NCBI GenBank assembly: GCA_031308135.1
Contig: JAHLJT010008446.1
Location: forward strand, 164,066,384-164,130,383
Direction: 5' to 3'
Source: Acheta domesticus
Lineage: Eukaryota > Arthropoda > Insecta > Orthoptera > Gryllidae
DNA: 64,000 nt
The notes under the pieces are model-generated. The model made no database searches and was not told the origin of the DNA. It was given only the letters and a program-made list of their open reading frames with translations. Shown here in pieces: positions 33,794 through 45,675 of the stretch (its first letter is position 1; each line of letters opens with the position of its first letter). The position numbers and the translations under genes are program-made.

Positions 33794-34099
33794 TTACGAA
33801 TTATTGTCTTCTGAATTTCTACTCTGTTGACTTGTTTGGTTTGCTGGAAAATGTTTCAATGGTACCTTTAGAAGTTTGACATTCATTTTATAAACCATTT
33901 TGAAGTTCTCCATCTGCATATGTTACAAATTTTCAAGTTCGGCGTAATTTGTAAGTATTGTGTGCCCAACTTTTGAAGGATACTTCGTATTGCATGTCTT
34001 AAATTTTTTACATTCAGTTCTACCATACTTTTCTAGAGTGAAAGGATTGAAACAAAAATCAAACGTATATTCATTCTACCTGCCATCTTCAATTATTTT

Positions 34100-34540
34100 T
34101 TGTCACTCTCCTAGAAAGAAAGAAGCGCGCGGGCACTCACACACGCGTCACAAACGAGGATATTATTTGCACTGTGTCACACACTCTTGGATGTAAACTG
34201 ATCCCAATGTTTGTATTGCTTGGTCGTCTTCCTGCCATTGCCTTGGGTGGTAAACGACTTGCTGACATCGATGAAAGGGCGTGGGCAGTGTTGCGCAAGG
34301 CCGCAAGTCCAGTGGAGGAAGACACAGGGAGCATTGACAGAGCGGTATGGCAGCGGCGCGCAGCGGCGGTCGGGAAAATACTCTGCGCTCCGTTGAATAT
34401 TATTTTTTACGTGAGTTCTAAAACAGAAGCCATTTTGAAAATTTGCAGAGATGGAGATGAAAGTCTAAAGAATTTATTGCCGTCGAGTTTAAAACAAAAA
34501 ATCATGGGGATCATCTTAAAAAACTCGTTTTAAAAATTAT
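34100..34540. other. Element A right subterminal region
   Basis: GC-rich sequence with a 119-codon plus-strand open frame (34174-34533) that resembles nothing known. It partly mirrors 29820-29900 at the other end of element A, so I regard it as terminal repeat sequence and not as a gene. Confidence 0.45.
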
Positions 34541-34857
34541 AAACAATTTAAAAAACACAATATTAAAATATGCTATTATTTATAAACACGTGTTGAAAGA
34601 TTGCCTCTTTAGCTTTAATTTGAAATCAAGTTTATGTTTTTACAAACAATACATTTGGAGTTAAAAATTATTAAACATCTCGACATTGGAGAAAAATTAA
34701 TATATTTCAATAATTGTAACTTCAAAAATAATGTATTCTCGGCTAAACAAAAAAATACGTGTCTCTTACTTTTCATAATAGATAGTGTAAAAACAATATT
34801 AGAGAATTTGAAACACTTCAGGTTTTTTTCTGTCCGGTTTTACGTGGAATGACCCTT

Positions 34858-34900
34858 GGGTCATTCCATGCAAAATTTCAGGTTTTCTGACAGTGAGTCT
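34858..34900 (+). mobile_element. Second GGGTCATTCCATG end, two bases outside element A
   Basis: GGGTCATTCCATGCAAAAT at 34858 repeats the element A terminus in the facing orientation, separated from the right end of A by TT. It may be the start of another A-type element that continues rightwards, but no right end was found. Confidence 0.5.
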
Positions 34901-35970
34901 CAAGTTTATTTTAGCTGTTTAGCAACAATTACTAGTTAAACATGGAGGATGACACAATGAACTCAGTAACGAAAATAATTCTTACGTTCGTAAAATGAAT
35001 AAAACTTTAAAGACGAGAACACTGTTCAAAAGATAAATTAACTTATTTTAATCGGTTGATGTTTATTAAAAATTATGATATTTATTTATAATAAAAAATG
35101 CCAGTGAATTAAACAAATAAACAAATGTAATAAAAATGCAAGTTAATTATTTTTTTTTCTCTTTCGTATGTTACACTCTGCAAAAAGAATCAATCAATAA
35201 CCATTCTGCCTACTGTCATGATGGAATCTTAAAAAATGCGTAAGTTATGAAATAAGTATACGCGCATTACGCTCTTGAGGTTGCAAGTCGCGTGCCCTGC
35301 CCAGTGAAGGGTGAGACGAGGTCGTATGCAGGAAGCGTCAAGTTCATTCCCTAGGGATATCTGACGATGCCTTCCACGGGATCCTGACACTATTTTACGG
35401 TGTTACATTTTTCTTGTGTTATTAAGTGATACATCGTGATAGAAAATGCCGAAGATTGTGAATAAGTTAAACAGGCTTTGATGCTACAATCCATCCGGAC
35501 TTGAGTAGCACAAAAGGGGTGGAGTTAGAAAAAAATAACAGAGGTGATGCCGAATAAAATACCTACTTTAGTGGTAGTGAAGCAATAGGCGATCTGTATC
35601 ATCTCAAAATATCAAAAAGACCTAATACAGATCTTAGTGACTCAACTGAAACAGTGAAGAGAGAAAGTGAAGTGAAGATGAGTAAGTAGCCCCAGGAGTT
35701 GCAGCAGAATCCACTATCAGTAATGTTAAGAACATTTCCCCCCTGGCTCATTCAGTATTTTCATTGCGAAAAGAAAACCGAGAAAATTCGTACATACGAA
35801 GAAAAGCAAGAAATAAAAAAAAACTGATATTTGTAGCGAATTTAAAAAGCTGTATAGAGAATTTAAAACGGGCGAGGAAATAAAAAGACACCCAAATTAT
35901 AAAAACGGGTTCTCTAGCTTTGGTGGAATGAGGCCAAAACAAGGTGATTTGGCGCGGCAGGTCAATATAA
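34901..35970. other. Unassigned AT-rich sequence
   Basis: No recognisable gene. A GC-richer patch lies at 35270-35400. Short lysine-rich frames near 35740-35900 are unassigned and could be part of a second A-type element. Confidence 0.3.
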
Positions 35971-35973
35971 AAG

Positions 35974-36172
35974 CTAGTAGTGCTTCCAACGCACATACTT
36001 TCTCGCACTGCTTCTATATGGTTCTAAATGCTATTCCACTACTTCATAAACCAGCAAAAGTGTATTCTAACGGCAAACATTTTCCGTACCGAGACCCGAA
36101 ACCCGATACTCAAAGTTAACGAACCGGCACTTATACCACTACACTACACTAGCACCGTATGGGTCGAACATA
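35974..36172 (-). repeat. ACTAGTGGTGC element, left 200 bp
   Basis: CTAGTAGTGCTTCCAACGCA at 35974 and the following 190 bp closely match 22533-22732, including the minus-strand tRNA-like segment (CACTACACTAGCACCGTATG). It ends where the 22532 copy leaves its first tRNA-like segment, so it is either truncated or a separate SINE module. Confidence 0.75.
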
Positions 36173-37905
36173 TAGGTTGTACGTATTCTAAGAAATATAG
36201 GTAATACATGACTTATAAGGAAACCAGAAACTCACTCAGAGAGACAGGTGTCTCTCTTCCACTGATGCGATAACTAACTCTCGTGTGACTTTGTGAGCCA
36301 AGTCGAGAAATAAATGGGGAATAGCTTAATTTGCTTGGCTGTGATTGAAAATATTGATTTTTCTTTTCTTACCAGTGGCAACGCTGCATTATCTCGTATC
36401 CCATTTTCGCGTGGAGTCGAGGAGTCGAACCTGCCATGGGCAGTTGAAAATCTGAGACTGAGAAGAGAGAAAATCGATAATATCTCTCAACGGAAGGTAT
36501 GAGGTTATTAAACTCTTCTCTACTATAAAATTGAATCAAGTAGAAAGACGTCACTAACATGGTCGTCTGATGTATACCTAGAAACAGTCATATTTTGCGT
36601 TATTGGTATAAGTAACGTTTTAGCAAATCGATATGACATAATCGTCAATTGACGATTAATTTCTCCAGAATTCAAATATTCTCGCTGTTCGCGAACGCGA
36701 ATTTTGGCAGTTTTACGAGTTATTTAAGTTCCTTAATGATTCTGGCCCGCTCTTTTCCTTGATACTATGTCTTACTCAGTGGCGCGGTACGCGCAGTGTC
36801 TCTGCAGATTGAATTTGTTAACATAATGGACTTACTTCGAACACGCCAAACACTTCGCCAAAGCTCTAGTACCCACAAGCATCTCTTCCCAAATGTAAAA
36901 ACGATGTCCCTTTAATCATGTTGTGTGAAACAAATCGCCCACTGCGCAGGCTTCTTACCTGGTGTCGGACCCTCCCCCCTTTGCTCGCACTGCTTTCTGA
37001 GCTCGTCCCCACATAGAGGAAACATGCTTCTGCGTCATTCCTTCTCCAGCTGACAATCGCGTCAAGCCGACACTGTCAACGAAGCCGTACGATCCGTTCC
37101 GTCTAAGCAGACAAGATGACTGTCATTCCGTGCTTTGATCACATTGGATGGTACGGTATCTGTTTGTGGCTGCGTAGGACCTCTTCTAACCAGTGCCTCT
37201 ATCACCCCCGTAGCGGCGTGCCGTTTTCGAGCAGGATGGCAGGATAACGTAAACGTAGTTTCCGGAGATCATTCTGCCCCGATCGAATTGCATCCTTCAA
37301 CGTCCACAACGTATTCTATTACTTTTCTGTCATGTTTCCTTTCCGTTTGACCAAGCTTAATATGGAATTGCCGTTCCTGCACATACAAGATAGGGCGCTG
37401 ATGGACCCACGTGTACATTTGCCTCGAGATATCTGTACACTTGACAACCGTTAAAATGGGGGCGTTTGCTCGCATTTGAACAGTCGTCGAGTGAACAGAC
37501 TTTGCATGCTATCTTAATCACATATTGACGCATCCTTACAATTGGCATTCATTTTAGCCATCCTTCGTGGCCTTTGTAATATTCACAAACGGCATCTCAT
37601 AGTCTCTCAGATTTTAAATTTTATTTATGTATTGTGCTCGTAGTTAAGTCAAAAGTTTGTTCATTGTTATTCTGTTACAGGTCGCTGTATGACAACAATA
37701 TTCAGTCATTGGCGAATGGTACTTTTGACTTTTTGAAAAGCATTCAAACACTGTGAGTATAATTAATGAACTATTTAGGATAAGATGCACAAACAAGAAT
37801 AAATAACAGTTTATTGTTTCAGCAATATATTATTAATACGCCTTAAGACAGTTCGCCAGATACAGACACGTAAAACCCAGATTCGATGTGTAGCCTTAGT
37901 ATTTA
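36173..37905. other. Unassigned sequence with one GC-rich repeat
   Basis: CCCCCTTTGCTCGCACTGCT near 36977 is the inverted counterpart of the repeat at 14940-15110. GC-rich sequence at 37080-37480 has overlapping frames on both strands that resemble no known protein. Confidence 0.35.
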
Positions 37906-37912
37906 GTAATTA

Positions 37913-38900
37913 GACGGGGAGCCAGCAAGAAAATCCACGTGTGATAAGCTCAAAGCTAACACTTTTTGAGAAGTTAGCAAGTGTTATGAGTAGAGACCGG
38001 AAAAATATGTAGTATTAAACATCAAAATATGTAAATAAATATGTAAAATCGGACATCATGTGTAATATTAAAATTCTGTACTTGAACAACCATTTGCATA
38101 GCACAAAATTAGATTTAGAAAAAATGTCCTATATCAATTTTAAAAGTAATACGTTTTTAAAATATTTTGGAGAGCACAATTTGATACACACTTTGCGTCA
38201 TACAACTTCTTCGTCAGTAGTAAAAGCATCATCTAATGTACTCCAGGCCCGTAGTTTAACAGCCACTCTTCGCAATAGAAGCCATCCCACAAACTGGCGA
38301 TATCTACGTCCAGCATGGAACATTTTCATCGAAGTGTTACACGTGGGCGGTCGCAAATTTTTCTCGGAAATTAAGGTTACAGGTCACAAAACGGGGTGTC
38401 GGTGATACTTTTGACAGCTACATTTCACCAAAAATATAGGAAGATATGCTGATTTTTTAAAAAAATACTTCTTTTTATGAAAAATATGTAATAAAATGGA
38501 AGAAAATTGTTATAATAAGAAAACATAATATGAAAACAGCAAAATATGTAAAATATGTAATATAGTACTAAATATGTAAAAATATGTAACGAAAAAATTG
38601 GATATTGTGTTAGGAGGGCGATGATTCGTCAAGATTACAATTTTGAGAACGGTAAGTAGAAAGACAAAAAAATATGTAATTACATAAAAATCCGGTGAGG
38701 AGCAAGGAAACGCAAATATGGCGGCCTTTAGGTGTCGGAGTTGCGCTGCACAATTTTTTGAATATGTCCAAAAAAATCGGCCATTGGGGAATGAGTACAC
38801 AGCAAATTCTTGTATATTGTTCGTTAGATAGCCAAAGTGCGAAGAAGTTTATGCCATACCAATGTGGCGCCTCAAACTGTACTGGCGTACAGTTCAATTC
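37913..38900 (+). repeat. Element D, left inverted-repeat arm, with an insertion
   Basis: 37913-37986 (GAGCCAGCAAG...AGCTCAAAGCTAACACTTTT) and 38693-38900 (GAGCAAGGAAACGCAA, GTGTCGGAGTTGCGCTGCAC, GCCATTGGGGAATGAGTACA) together match the reverse complement of 41053-41345. The sequence between them (37987-38692) is absent from the other arm. The arms are diverged. Confidence 0.75.
37987..38692. mobile_element. About 700-bp insertion rich in AAATATGTAA motifs
   Basis: It begins near ACCGGAAAAATATGTA and ends with the partly matching complement (reverse complement ACCGGATTTTTATGTA). AATATGTAA motifs cluster inside both ends (38000-38050 and 38490-38610), as subterminal repeats of DNA transposons often do. 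TGAG is shared by both flanks. The 115-codon open frame at 38058-38405 has no recognised similarity. Confidence 0.55.
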
Positions 38901-39599
38901 AAAGTGTCGTTTTTTTAATATCATCTTGTACGAGTATTATGAGCTCAAAGCTAATTTTTTGGTCTAATGGTAGAAAATTATTTTTCATTGCCGCTTATGA
39001 TTACGCCTTACCGTTGCGGCGTCTCTAAGTAGCCGCTATACTGGTTCAAAGATGTCCAATTTTCCACTAATCCGCGTACCTATGTATCATAGGTACAAGT
39101 ATGGCGGTGCATTTTTAGGCCCCCCCCCGTGATCCTTTTTAATAAATCGATGCCTTACCGATAAGAAGTCATTAAGTGGCCGCCATAAAAAAACTATTTT
39201 TTTAAATATTCGTAATGTCATTGGTAAGTGCTGGAAAATAATTGTGTAATCCTAACATCAATAAACAATTGCTGGTAGTGAATGGTTGATTTGCAACGTT
39301 TTATGAGAGATTAGGATCGATATAATTTATTGAAAGAAAGAAAATACAGTACTTTTATATTGTTACAAGGAAGACATGCAAAAGTTGCACATTCCACCAA
39401 AAAAGATAAACAACTGAGAGAACAATTTTGTTTTTCATAAGTGTCTATATACGAGTAACTGAGCTGAAAAAGGATCATATTCGTTAAGAAAGTGTCTGCC
39501 ATCTAGAGCTAGAAAGAAGCGAATGAGTTGAAAAGGAACATTTTTCAGGAATATGTTCTCGGTTCAACTCAAATTCTCAATAGTGGAAGAAGTTGCCGC

Positions 39600-40560
39600 G
39601 CTGGTAGTGAGCGTATTTGTAGCATAACTACACAAGAGAAGGTACAGATTCATTGGCCATAAGAGACGTCCCAAAAAATTGCAGGAGGTTAATAACTATC
39701 TAAATTCAAGCCTGATGTAGAGGGCATAGTTTTTGACCACATGCTAAAATTGCCCTTACCTTTTGCCCTGTACAAGAAATGTTTTACGTAAGATGACTCT
39801 GGTTCTACGTTTTCAATATATTCCTAATTTAAAAAACAAGGCTTATTTTTATGTGTCGTAAAGGTGAGGGAAACGAAGGACCAAATGTTCCTTCAGTGGT
39901 CTTCAATTTTATAAGTCACATTCCTGTAGAAATATAGGAGATTCATGAATTTAATGATGCCTGGGGGGGCAAAACCGTTCAACGATATGCGCAAGAAAGT
40001 GTGTTAGTACAACCCTCGTAAGTGTACATAGTTTCACGCGATGTGATCGTGTCTTTAGCTCCTTGATGCGTAAAGTCGGGCGACATGACCGCGTTTATTG
40101 TCCTTACCAATACAAAGGAATAATCAAAAGTGCCAAAAAGACTGAACCTAGTTTTCAAGCAAAATCAGTTCGGTGTGACACTATTCTGTAATTCAATAAA
40201 TGAATGTCCGCAGTATTTTGTGAAAATACTCGAAAGAATTGAAGATAACTAGGTATCTTTTGAAATACGCACACACAAGCACTTCATCTTCAGGAATACG
40301 CCACGTTGCAACGTTGAAACTTTTTATTGACGGTATAGTTACACACAATTTCAAATTAACGAACCTGAATACTGTTGTGCTCGTTGAGACAAAGGCATAC
40401 CATTTTGAAAAAGTTCTTATAAAAAAGTTAAAAATGAAAGATCTTCGGAATGTTGCTAGTTGCTTATATCCCTGATGAGTACCGTTCTTTATATAAAGAG
40501 AGACTTTCCTGGCCAACACAAAATCGTCAATATGCTAACAGTATTATAAAAAAAATGAAA
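39600..40560 (+). pseudogene. Decayed transposase of the SDxxGGQNRN type
   Basis: Pieces in shifting frames follow the family order: DVEGIVFDHMLKLPLPFALY, GNEGPNVPSVVF (near 39865), EFNDAWGGQNRS at about 39946-39990, CDRVFS, KKTEPSFQAKSV (near 40137-40170), VLIKKLKMKDLRNVASCLYP (40413-40472) and PDEYRSLYKERLSWPT (near 40471-40515). The second catalytic-type motif keeps D and GGQNR. Several stops and shifts make it dead. It is the same broad family as element B's protein and the fragment at 53470-54450. No terminal repeats could be tied to it. It lies between the arms of element D, which might therefore be its ends. Confidence 0.62.
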
Positions 40561-40739
40561 AATTTTTATGAAAATGTGTACATTGATTAACCAAAATGTA
40601 AGAAGGATACCCGAGTGGTAAATTAATGTCATAGAATTTCTGCAGTAACTGTCTTTTACAAATATTAATACATACATATAAAAAGGCAGCGTAAATTCAA
40701 CTTTGTTATATTCACCTACTTTTTAAAACATTTTACAAA

Positions 40740-41100
40740 TGTAGAGGTTTATTCCTCTCTTTAAAGACATGATATCGGTATGGCAAACATATATTCGTAT
40801 TTCAGACCTTAAACATGTCTCAAAAACATATGTATGTTATGTATACCTGTTATACGTCACACTTATAAAATTCATACAATTTTAGAGGTTAATTTCTCAC
40901 GTTCGAGACATCCAATCGGTATGGCACTTACAGACTCCTCTTGTAGACATTAAAATCAATTGAAAAACAGGTTTTTGGCGTTTTTCATAATCGGCAATGA
41001 AATTACTTTTGAACTCGTAATCCAAGCGGGCATAAAAAGTGACACATTGAATTCAGTATGGCAAACAGTTCGAGACGCCGCATCGGTATGGCACACAACT
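40740..41100 (+). repeat. Diverged tandem repeats of about 140-170 bp
   Basis: TAGAGGTT.ATT.CTC then GACAT..ATCGGTATGGCA occurs near 40743 and again near 40883. A third ATCGGTATGGCA follows at 41082. Spacings are about 142 and 167 bp. Confidence 0.6.
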
Positions 41101-41345
41101 CCTTCACACTTTGGCTGTCTAATGAACAATACACAACAAGAGTTAGTTGTGTACTCATTCCCCAATGGCATAGTTGTTGTTGGTTTGTGTGTGTGTGGAC
41201 ATATTTAAAGAATTGCGCAGCACAACTCCGACACCTGCAGGTCCCATATACTTGCGTTTCCTTGTTCCTCAGAACACTGGCTAACTTCTCAAAAAGTGTT
41301 AGCTTTGAGCTTGTTATACGGGGAGTTGTTTGCTGGCTTCCGGTC
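41053..41345 (-). repeat. Element D, right inverted-repeat arm
   Basis: Reverse complement of the left arm parts, without the 700-bp insertion. It shows the empty site: TGTTCTGAGGAACAAGG on the minus strand, against TGTTATGAG and TGAGGAGCAAGG flanking the insertion. Confidence 0.75.
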
Positions 41346-41431
41346 TAAATAGCAGTAATCCTAGGAAACATACTTCTCAGCATCCCTAGGAAAGCCACTG
41401 TTTATATAGGCTCTCTCTCACTCAAGTTGCA

Positions 41432-41535
41432 GTACTCAGAACTCGGTTACCCTATTCTGTGAACGGAGTTGCTCCTCTCGGAACGGAGTTACCCACTCTG
41501 TGAACGGAGTTACCACTCTCTGTGAACTGAGTTAC
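41432..41535 (+). repeat. Short tandem repeats of GTGAACGGAGTTACC
   Basis: Four or five imperfect units of about 23-25 bp, each containing GAACGGAGTTAC or a close variant and a CTCT spacer. Confidence 0.8.
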
Positions 41536-44080
41536 TAAGTGCCAAGAGGACTAGAAACGGCGCATTGGGCCAGAAAGATGTAATTTATGACATCATTAGC
41601 CAGAAATTCACGTAACCTCCGGCGTTGCGCCACAATCGCTAATTTCAAAAACCTTCGTCTATTAAAATAATTATTCCAATTTGCGTTGTTAAAACTGAGC
41701 AACCAATACAAAATCAATTTTAAAAACTATTAGGAATTCCGTGTACTCTAGGAAGTGTGTAGTAGGTTTGAAGAAAATAACAAAAATACGCTTTAATACC
41801 ACCGTTATTTATTTTACCTTCTTTTAATTACAAAGTATTTTTTATTATTGCAATCCCGAAGACACTACGTTACAGAACATTATACAATTATTGAAAAATT
41901 AATATAATTGAAATCCTTCCTAAAAACAAAACAATTTACACTATGATACCAAGAACCTAAGTCTGTTTTGCAATGCGATCTTCCAATATCCAATGCCAGA
42001 ATTTTTTTCGAAACACATGTTGGTACCGTGTGACAGAAGTTACTTCCTATGAAAAGTATATCTCAAAATTGTTTTTAAATTGTATTCTGTCCTTAATCCA
42101 AAATTAAAAATGCAGAAGTAGATAATCTGTTTTCAATTTACTCATATTTATCCAGATGGCAAAAGCATTATGTCAATACAAAATACATCTTTTTGTAAGC
42201 AAATGACGCATATTTTAAAGATTTCTGGGCATGTTTCACATTTTTGTGGCACATTCGCAAGCATGTTTTGTACTTATAAAGAACACAACGTTAACATTTC
42301 CACACATTGCACACATCCACTTCTCCTCTGTTGTGGCACTTGCCTGACACTCAATATACATTTAAACGTCGCACACATTTCATTATACATTCGTACATTT
42401 AAGGGCCGTTAAAATCTCTTGCAGGCTGCACACGTTTACACATCCATTTCAAGCACACATTCATTTCTTTACGTACATCACGTAATTTGTACTTCATGAA
42501 TTCGTGCATGTGTGAGACACGCAAAAAGATCCGGGAACTCGTAAGTTTCATTTGAAGTGACAGTGGTGAGTGTTATCATTAAAGGGGATTTTTATATCGT
42601 GTTGGATTAATGTTGGAGTAATGAGAAATGAGAACGTAAACAATGTTTGGTTAGTAGCTGTGAGTTCGCGCCCTTTTAGAAGATTGCAGTATAGCTACAT
42701 ATTAATCAGTTGTCTGTGTCGATTTCTGAAATATGCGGCAATTTACGTGGAAATCACATAATTTCATTTCGAATTTCTTTCTGTGTGTCTCATCAAATGT
42801 CAGCTCTTGAAGGTGCCAAACGCAAACATGTTTAGTTGTAAACAAGCACCCTTCGTAATTGTCATTAATAAATTTGATAGCCCGTAAAGAGTTAACCCAT
42901 GAAATAATCCTAACACAATCACGTTTCTTTAATTTTGGCTAAATTTAATATATACGTACTAATAATAGTACATTTCTTGTTTTAGGGATAACCTCTAAAA
43001 TGTCTAGTGGTCATAATGTGATTATTGATGTGATTAAAGAAAAACTAAATATAGTGTAGTATAGCCTATGATTTAGAAATGCTTGGTGTTTACATATTGA
43101 CCACACTATGAAGATTCTTAAGTTCCACCAGTTCATAGGCAGTGATTTGGTCAATTTCCAAAATTACGTGTGGATTTCAATGAAAAAACAACAAACATAT
43201 AATGACTCAAAGAGAAAATATGGTTACATTCATGTGATAAGTTAATTTTTTTACTTATAGCAGATAAAATAATTTTGCTCGGAAGTTTAATAACTTATTT
43301 GGTTTTCAAGTGGTGTAACCAGTTGCTCATTTTGAAAGTGTGCAAACAAACTTTATAGAACTAATGGCATGAAGAATAATATATCGTGTTGCTCCATAGC
43401 AATTTTTTCTAAACGAATGATTTTCTTACAAATTAAAATTTAGAATAATTTCCATTGATTCTATGAAGAAACCTAGATACATACGAGTTATTATGACTAG
43501 TGTATATGTTAATTGGATTGTACTACATGCAGTAAGTTACTACAGGCTTTCAAATGGATGTTTTTGGTATTTTTTAAACTGAAGTATTTTACTTCACTTT
43601 AGCTAATTTTTTAGTTTTCAGAATGAATGCCCCAAAAAACTACACATTACCAGTTAATGTTCTTGAAATATACAAAAAAATATGCAATTAGTTGCTAATT
43701 TTTATACCAATACGGTTAATATTTTCTATTGTGTATGAAGATAATTTATTTTTATTTTATTTTTTTCAATATCTTATGTTCTAAAACAATCAGTAGCAGT
43801 GTTCAATACTTAATCACTGAATTGTATTTTATGTAATTCCAATTATAGGAATAACTTGTTTGTGTTGGAAGCAGAACGTTTCACGATCTAATTGTTCGCA
43901 TCTTCAGGTATACACATAGGTTCTGTAAATACTGCAAAATTATTTTACAAATAACAATAATATCTATTAATGATAAAATTATCAGCAAATACAAAATACA
44001 ATTATGGAGAGAGACTCACCTTATGATGTTTCAAAAAAGAGATGGTTGCGAATTTTTTATTTCATTCAAAATATAATTAT
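41536..44080. other. AT-rich sequence without a recognised gene
   Basis: The minus strand of 42170-42550 contains repeated Cys and His codons (for example KWMCAMCGN), which could be a very decayed zinc-finger array. I could not show any C2H2 spacing. The 3' end of the Penelope-like element probably lies near 43860-44080. Confidence 0.35.
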
Positions 44081-44734
44081 ATGACGTGGTAAAACATTAC
44101 ACTCCTGATTTGAGTTTATTGCTTTATTAATTTTGATAAATCTTGTTTTGGAATGTAACCTGGTGTGTATTCATGGTTCTTTCTCTAAAACTGACTGATT
44201 TTCAATATCAAATTCATGTTAATGGTGAATTCTGTACTTTGAAATTGTGTTTAATTTTCCATGACCTTTTCTTATGTTATTTTTATGTTCGCGTATTCTT
44301 TGTTTTTATCTCCGTTTTGTTTGGCCAATATATGATTTGTCACAATCTTGGCAGCAGGTACAGTATACAACGTTTTCCACTTCAGAAGCTGGAATAACAT
44401 CTTTAACATTTCAAATAAGATTATGTTTGTTAATATATTTCTAGTTATTGTATATAAATTGGACTGTTTTAAATGCTTATAATTCTGTTAATAATTCTTG
44501 GTACGTATGGCAAAACTATAGTGTTTTTGTTGACATCTGAGGTTACAGAATTGGGTTGATCAGGTATGTTGTTACACATTTCACGTAGCATTACTCTCTA
44601 CTTGTTTATGCGGTTTTTACTCAACAGAATAATTATTTTCAATTAAAATATCATGTATTATTTTTATACAGTAAACCCTCGTTAGCACGAATTTCGCCGT
44701 ATTGCGAACAAAAGTTGTTCATTGAACAAAGCTA

Positions 44735-45150
44735 GCTCGTGGCTCAGAGCGAAGTGGCTCGCCTTTCACTAAGCAGGTCCGGGTTCGATTCCCGGACAAT
44801 CTCATGAACTTTGTTTCGGCAAAACGAGTTTGGCTGCTTCACAAGGGGTAGTCACCTAAAACCTACCACTTTCCTAATTCCTTCCCAATTCTGACCGCTG
44901 GGTAGTGATGCAGGAGCGCGGAAGAGGGCCACGTACGCGAAGATGTTACCTGTCTGTCCTCTTGACAAATGACTGCGACGAGACTGGACAGCAGACCGAC
45001 AAAATATTAATGGCGGATTACTCTAAGGAACGTTCATGGAGGATTACTCCTTGAAAGCAAGCGCTCAACGCCCACCTAGGGATTTGGAGACGCGTTGCGT
45101 CATAGAGGCCCAACAAGTTTTGAAAAAAAAACAACAAACAAACAAAAACC
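44735..45150 (+). mobile_element. tRNA-derived SINE
   Basis: The head resembles a tRNA: GGCTCAGAGCGAAGTGG, then the B box GGGTTCGATTCCCGGAC at about 44790-44806. A tRNA-unrelated body follows, and then an A-rich tail (AAAAAAAAACAACAAACAAA) ending near 45150. It would be copied by a LINE in trans. The pol III role of the boxes is inferred. Target duplications could not be fixed. Confidence 0.75.
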
Positions 45151-45238
45151 TTCGGTCCCGGTAAGGAATTACGGTAATACGGACATTTATAATACCCGGA
45201 AAACACGAATTTTTATAACACGGACTCTGATTATTTGG

Positions 45239-45638
45239 CAGTAGCGTAGCGTGACTCGCACGTTTGGGGATGCTCAATAATAACACACAAAATGTCACTG
45301 TCAACTACTTCATATAACAGGCGAATGCTGGGCGAATGCAACACAAGGCAGATACACTGGAACGACTTCCAAGATCTCGACTGCTTACGACATACGACGT
45401 TTCCCACAAAAACCTCACAGCTGTCAGGACTGCCAATGTCTTGAAAGCAAATTATACAATGGCTCAGCTTTAATTCTTATACGCGAATGGCAATGAGACC
45501 ACTTGCTAATTTATACATTGCAGACTAAAATAATATGTAATCTATTTAAGGGATAATTCAATTTCTTGGATATTAATTAAGGAATAATAGACAGGCACTA
45601 TTTCTACAGTTTATGCCCATGATCAAGCGGGGACTCCC

Positions 45639-45675
<37 letters not shown>

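Larger units (their letters stand above)
29354..34855 (-). mobile_element. Element A: unclassified DNA transposon with GGGTCATTCCA ends
   Basis: The left end GGGTCATTCCATGCAAAG and the reverse complement of the right end, GGGTCATTCCACGTAAAA, then both have CGGAC, so the outer 26 bp are imperfect inverted repeats. Weaker similarity continues inward for about 450 bp on each side, with TTTCAAAATGGCTT and GC-rich patches near 29850 and 34330. The gene remnants inside read on the minus strand. Element B (31049-33580) is nested inside. The target duplication is not clear. The superfamily is unknown to me. Confidence 0.7.

Noticed and set aside
34174..34533. 119-codon open frame as a gene
   Set aside because: It falls in the GC-rich subterminal repeat of element A, and overlapping frames are open too, as expected in GC-rich DNA.
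37135..37548. Overlapping GC-rich frames as a host exon
   Set aside because: Frames are open on both strands without recognisable motifs or splice sites.
38058..38405. 115-codon open frame as a gene
   Set aside because: It lies within an AT-rich insertion, matches no family I know, and has no supporting splice or polyadenylation context.
41432..41535. CRISPR-like array
   Set aside because: The units are short and contiguous without unique spacers, and the genome context is eukaryotic.
42170..42550. Zinc-finger gene on the minus strand
   Set aside because: Cys and His codons recur, but no C2H2 spacing or linker is maintained, and stops are frequent.
44735..44810. Possible functional tRNA gene (plus strand)
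   Set aside because: It is followed by a long tRNA-unrelated body and an A-rich tail, which is SINE structure.
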